From assembly GCF_024347615.1 (NCBI RefSeq), contig NZ_AP025508.1, positions 2,232,001 to 2,296,000 of the forward strand: DNA of 64,000 nucleotides, in the 5' to 3' direction. The position numbers and the translations under genes were made by a program. The number at the start of each line of letters is the position of its first letter. The first letter of the stretch is position 1. The notes beneath the pieces are model-generated. The model was not told the DNA's origin, made no database searches, and was given only the letters and a program-made list of their open reading frames with translations. This DNA comes from Vibrio splendidus (GTDB lineage: Bacteria; Pseudomonadota; Gammaproteobacteria; Enterobacterales; Vibrionaceae). Below are positions 62,512 through 64,000 of the stretch, in pieces.

Positions 62512-64000
62512 TTATTTCCCCTGCCCTGCAGTGCTAAGTTCTTCTGAATTCGTTTCTTGTAAAGTTGTCTCGACTGAGTAGAAGCCTTTCCAGCTGTATA
62601 CTTTGCCGTTCAGTTCTACTTTGTGTTCAGTGTTGTCAGTCGCGCCAAGTTGGTTGCTGATCATCACTGTCACGTTTGATTTCTCTGTGGTGATCTCAAC
62701 TACCGAACCGATATTCGTGTGAGCCACGACTTTGATGTCTTTCACAACACCACGTGCATTAACTGATTGCTCGAACTCTTCGTTAAAGTAACCGTGCGTT
62801 TCAACAACAGAAGCAAACAGTGTTGTTTCGCCCTTGCTGCGTAGAATGAACGCCGGCTCTGAACGTAGGTTAAAGCTTGGGTCGTTAGCGCCAGTGCGAG
62901 TAAAGATCACTTCAGCATTATCGTTAGACGTTGCACCTAGCCATGTGTAGTAGGTGTTGTTTTGTAGCCAGCTTACAGTTGCTGTGCCCTTCACTTCACC
63001 GCTTGCGACGTTCCATAGGTGTTGGTAACCGAAATCGTCACCTAGCGTGTTCAGCTCTTTGTTTGCTTGGTATTCAAAGTTAGTACGAACAATCTGACCT
63101 TGATATTGGTGTGAGTAATCGTATTGATGCTCGCCTTCGCCGCCCTTTTCAGAATCTAAACGGTAAAGGTCTAATAGTAGCGGAGATTCTATCTCTTCAA
63201 GGTTTAGCATGAACACGCTGCGTTGCATGTCAAAGCCTTGGTAGTGATCGTTAGCAAATGCACTCATGCCGTTGATTTGCTCATCTTCTACTTTAAAGAA
63301 GTGAGGTAAACCGTGTACAGCGTCTGCACGTTCAACGTCAAAGTTGTTCTGACATTTTTCATCAATCGTGACTGCGTTGTGAGCAATCGTTTGACGAGCG
63401 TAAGATTTGTTTTCGTCTAGGTAACGGCCGCCGAATTTTGGCTCCACGTTAACCCAACGACAGAAACCGTATTCACGTAGCACTTCTTGACCGCGGTTGA
63501 AGAAAGAAATACCCAGCGTATCAAAGTTGCCGTGACCCATGCCGTGCTGGCCGTAGTTCATAACAAGTTGAGAAACGTCGCCTTTCTTGTCCTGCATGCG
63601 GATAAAGCCTTGCGCGCCGTTGTGACCTTGAGGGCCTTCATTCAATTCAACACTTGGCCAGAAAGGCATACCGATTTCTTTCTCTGCAGAAGCGGCTTCG
63701 TATGCTTTAGATAGCTCAAGACCACATGGGTGCATCCATACTGCGTCTTGAATCTTCGCCATACCAAGAATGTTTTGGTCAACGCCGTTTTCAGATGAGT
63801 AATGTTTGCTGTAAACACTGACGGCAACCTGAACACCCATGTCTGTGATACCCATTGTACGAGAAGCATCATTCAGAGCCGGGAACTCACCGTTCGGGTA
63901 AGCCGTCGCAAGCATCGCTTGTACTGTGTTGCCAATCACGCCACCTTTGTAGTTATAGATATCTACTTCAGGCATGTGGCGGTGAATCACTTCAGCGAAC
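62512..64000 (-). CDS. Second PL17 oligoalginate lyase, N-terminal part off the window
   Basis: The frame is open to the window edge, so the start lies outside; the ATG at 63990 is internal, since the preceding codons continue FAEV as in the first copy (YLFAEAIERR). About 496 residues are visible, the C-terminal two thirds of a PL17: FPALNDASRTMGITDMGVQV, GHGNFDTLGISFFNRGQEVL and CRWVNVEPKFGGRYLDENKS. It is a paralog of the gene at 60356-62509, similar but far from identical (for example the loops at DKKGDVSQLVMNYG and HQYDYSHQYQGQ). Its stop (TAA) is two bases before the next ATG, and the end GQGK supplies that gene's ribosome site. Confidence 0.9.
   Translation of the reverse strand, partial: FAEVIHRHMPEVDIYNYKGGVIGNTVQAMLATAYPNGEFPALNDASRTMGITDMGVQVAVSVYSKHYSSENGVDQNILGMAKIQDAVWMHPCGLELSKAYEAASAEKEIGMPFWPSVELNEGPQGHNGAQGFIRMQDKKGDVSQLVMNYGQHGMGHGNFDTLGISFFNRGQEVLREYGFCRWVNVEPKFGGRYLDENKSYARQTIAHNAVTIDEKCQNNFDVERADAVHGLPHFFKVEDEQINGMSAFANDHYQGFDMQRSVFMLNLEEIESPLLLDLYRLDSEKGGEGEHQYDYSHQYQGQIVRTNFEYQANKELNTLGDDFGYQHLWNVASGEVKGTATVSWLQNNTYYTWLGATSNDNAEVIFTRTGANDPSFNLRSEPAFILRSKGETTLFASVVETHGYFNEEFEQSVNARGVVKDIKVVAHTNIGSVVEITTEKSNVTVMISNQLGATDNTEHKVELNGKVYSWKGFYSVETTLQETNSEELSTAGQGK

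Overview
The window reads as a chromosomal segment of a marine gammaproteobacterium of the genus Vibrio, most likely the Splendidus clade. The evidence is the vibriolysin-type M4 protease, a tryptophanase very close to enterobacterial TnaA, several Vibrio-type small secreted proteins, a GC content in the low to mid forties, and an alginate-use locus with the gene content known from Vibrio splendidus. This taxonomic call is inference from protein resemblance, not from a search.

Layout. Positions 1-9130 hold ordinary accessory genes: a panB fragment cut by the window edge, a zinc-ribbon protein, membrane proteins, a DUF2059 gene broken by a nonsense codon, a secreted vibriolysin, an IS4-family element inserted in the loop of the vibriolysin terminator, a DUF3103-like secreted protein and two small genes. 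Positions 9380-16200 hold a LysR regulator facing tnaA, a pair of overlapping GTPase genes and an msrA-like gene.

From about 16.3 kb to the right edge the window is dominated by a large alginate catabolic locus: a PL6 lyase lipoprotein, two near-identical sodium:solute symporters, two KdgM-type porins, three PL7 lyase genes (one plain, one with a CBM32 domain, one with two PL7 domains in tandem), a LamG-type surface lipoprotein, a PL15 and two PL17 exo/oligo-alginate lyases, a beta-hydroxyacid-type reductase (candidate DEH reductase) and an SDR, three FadR-subfamily GntR regulators (two nearly identical), two chemoreceptors, a MATE exporter, a TctABC tripartite transporter, a PhnCDE-type ABC transporter and a fumarylacetoacetate-hydrolase-fold protein with an export signal. 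In the inferred pathway, secreted and surface lyases cut polymer, KdgM porins admit oligomers, exolyases produce unsaturated monomer, the symporters import it, and the reductases convert DEH to 2-keto-3-deoxygluconate. KDG kinase and KDPG aldolase are not in the window.

Regulation. A palindrome of the form TTGTAnTACAA, which fits the published FadR-subfamily half-site pattern TNGTNNNACNA, recurs in front of symporters, lyases, porins, the TTT operon and an orphan transcription unit. This suggests one FadR-type regulon. Two RNA genes not visible as ORFs are proposed: a compact three-hairpin RNA on the minus strand near 23.05-23.13 kb, and a roughly 210-nt RNA at 43.65-43.86 kb that starts next to a perfect operator, ends at a strong intrinsic terminator, and can form a 10-bp duplex with the leader of the second KdgM porin just upstream of its start codon. 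The IS element is also instructive: both ends carry inward-facing terminators with 12-bp perfect stems, and the one beside the transposase start also hides its ribosome binding site in read-through transcripts.
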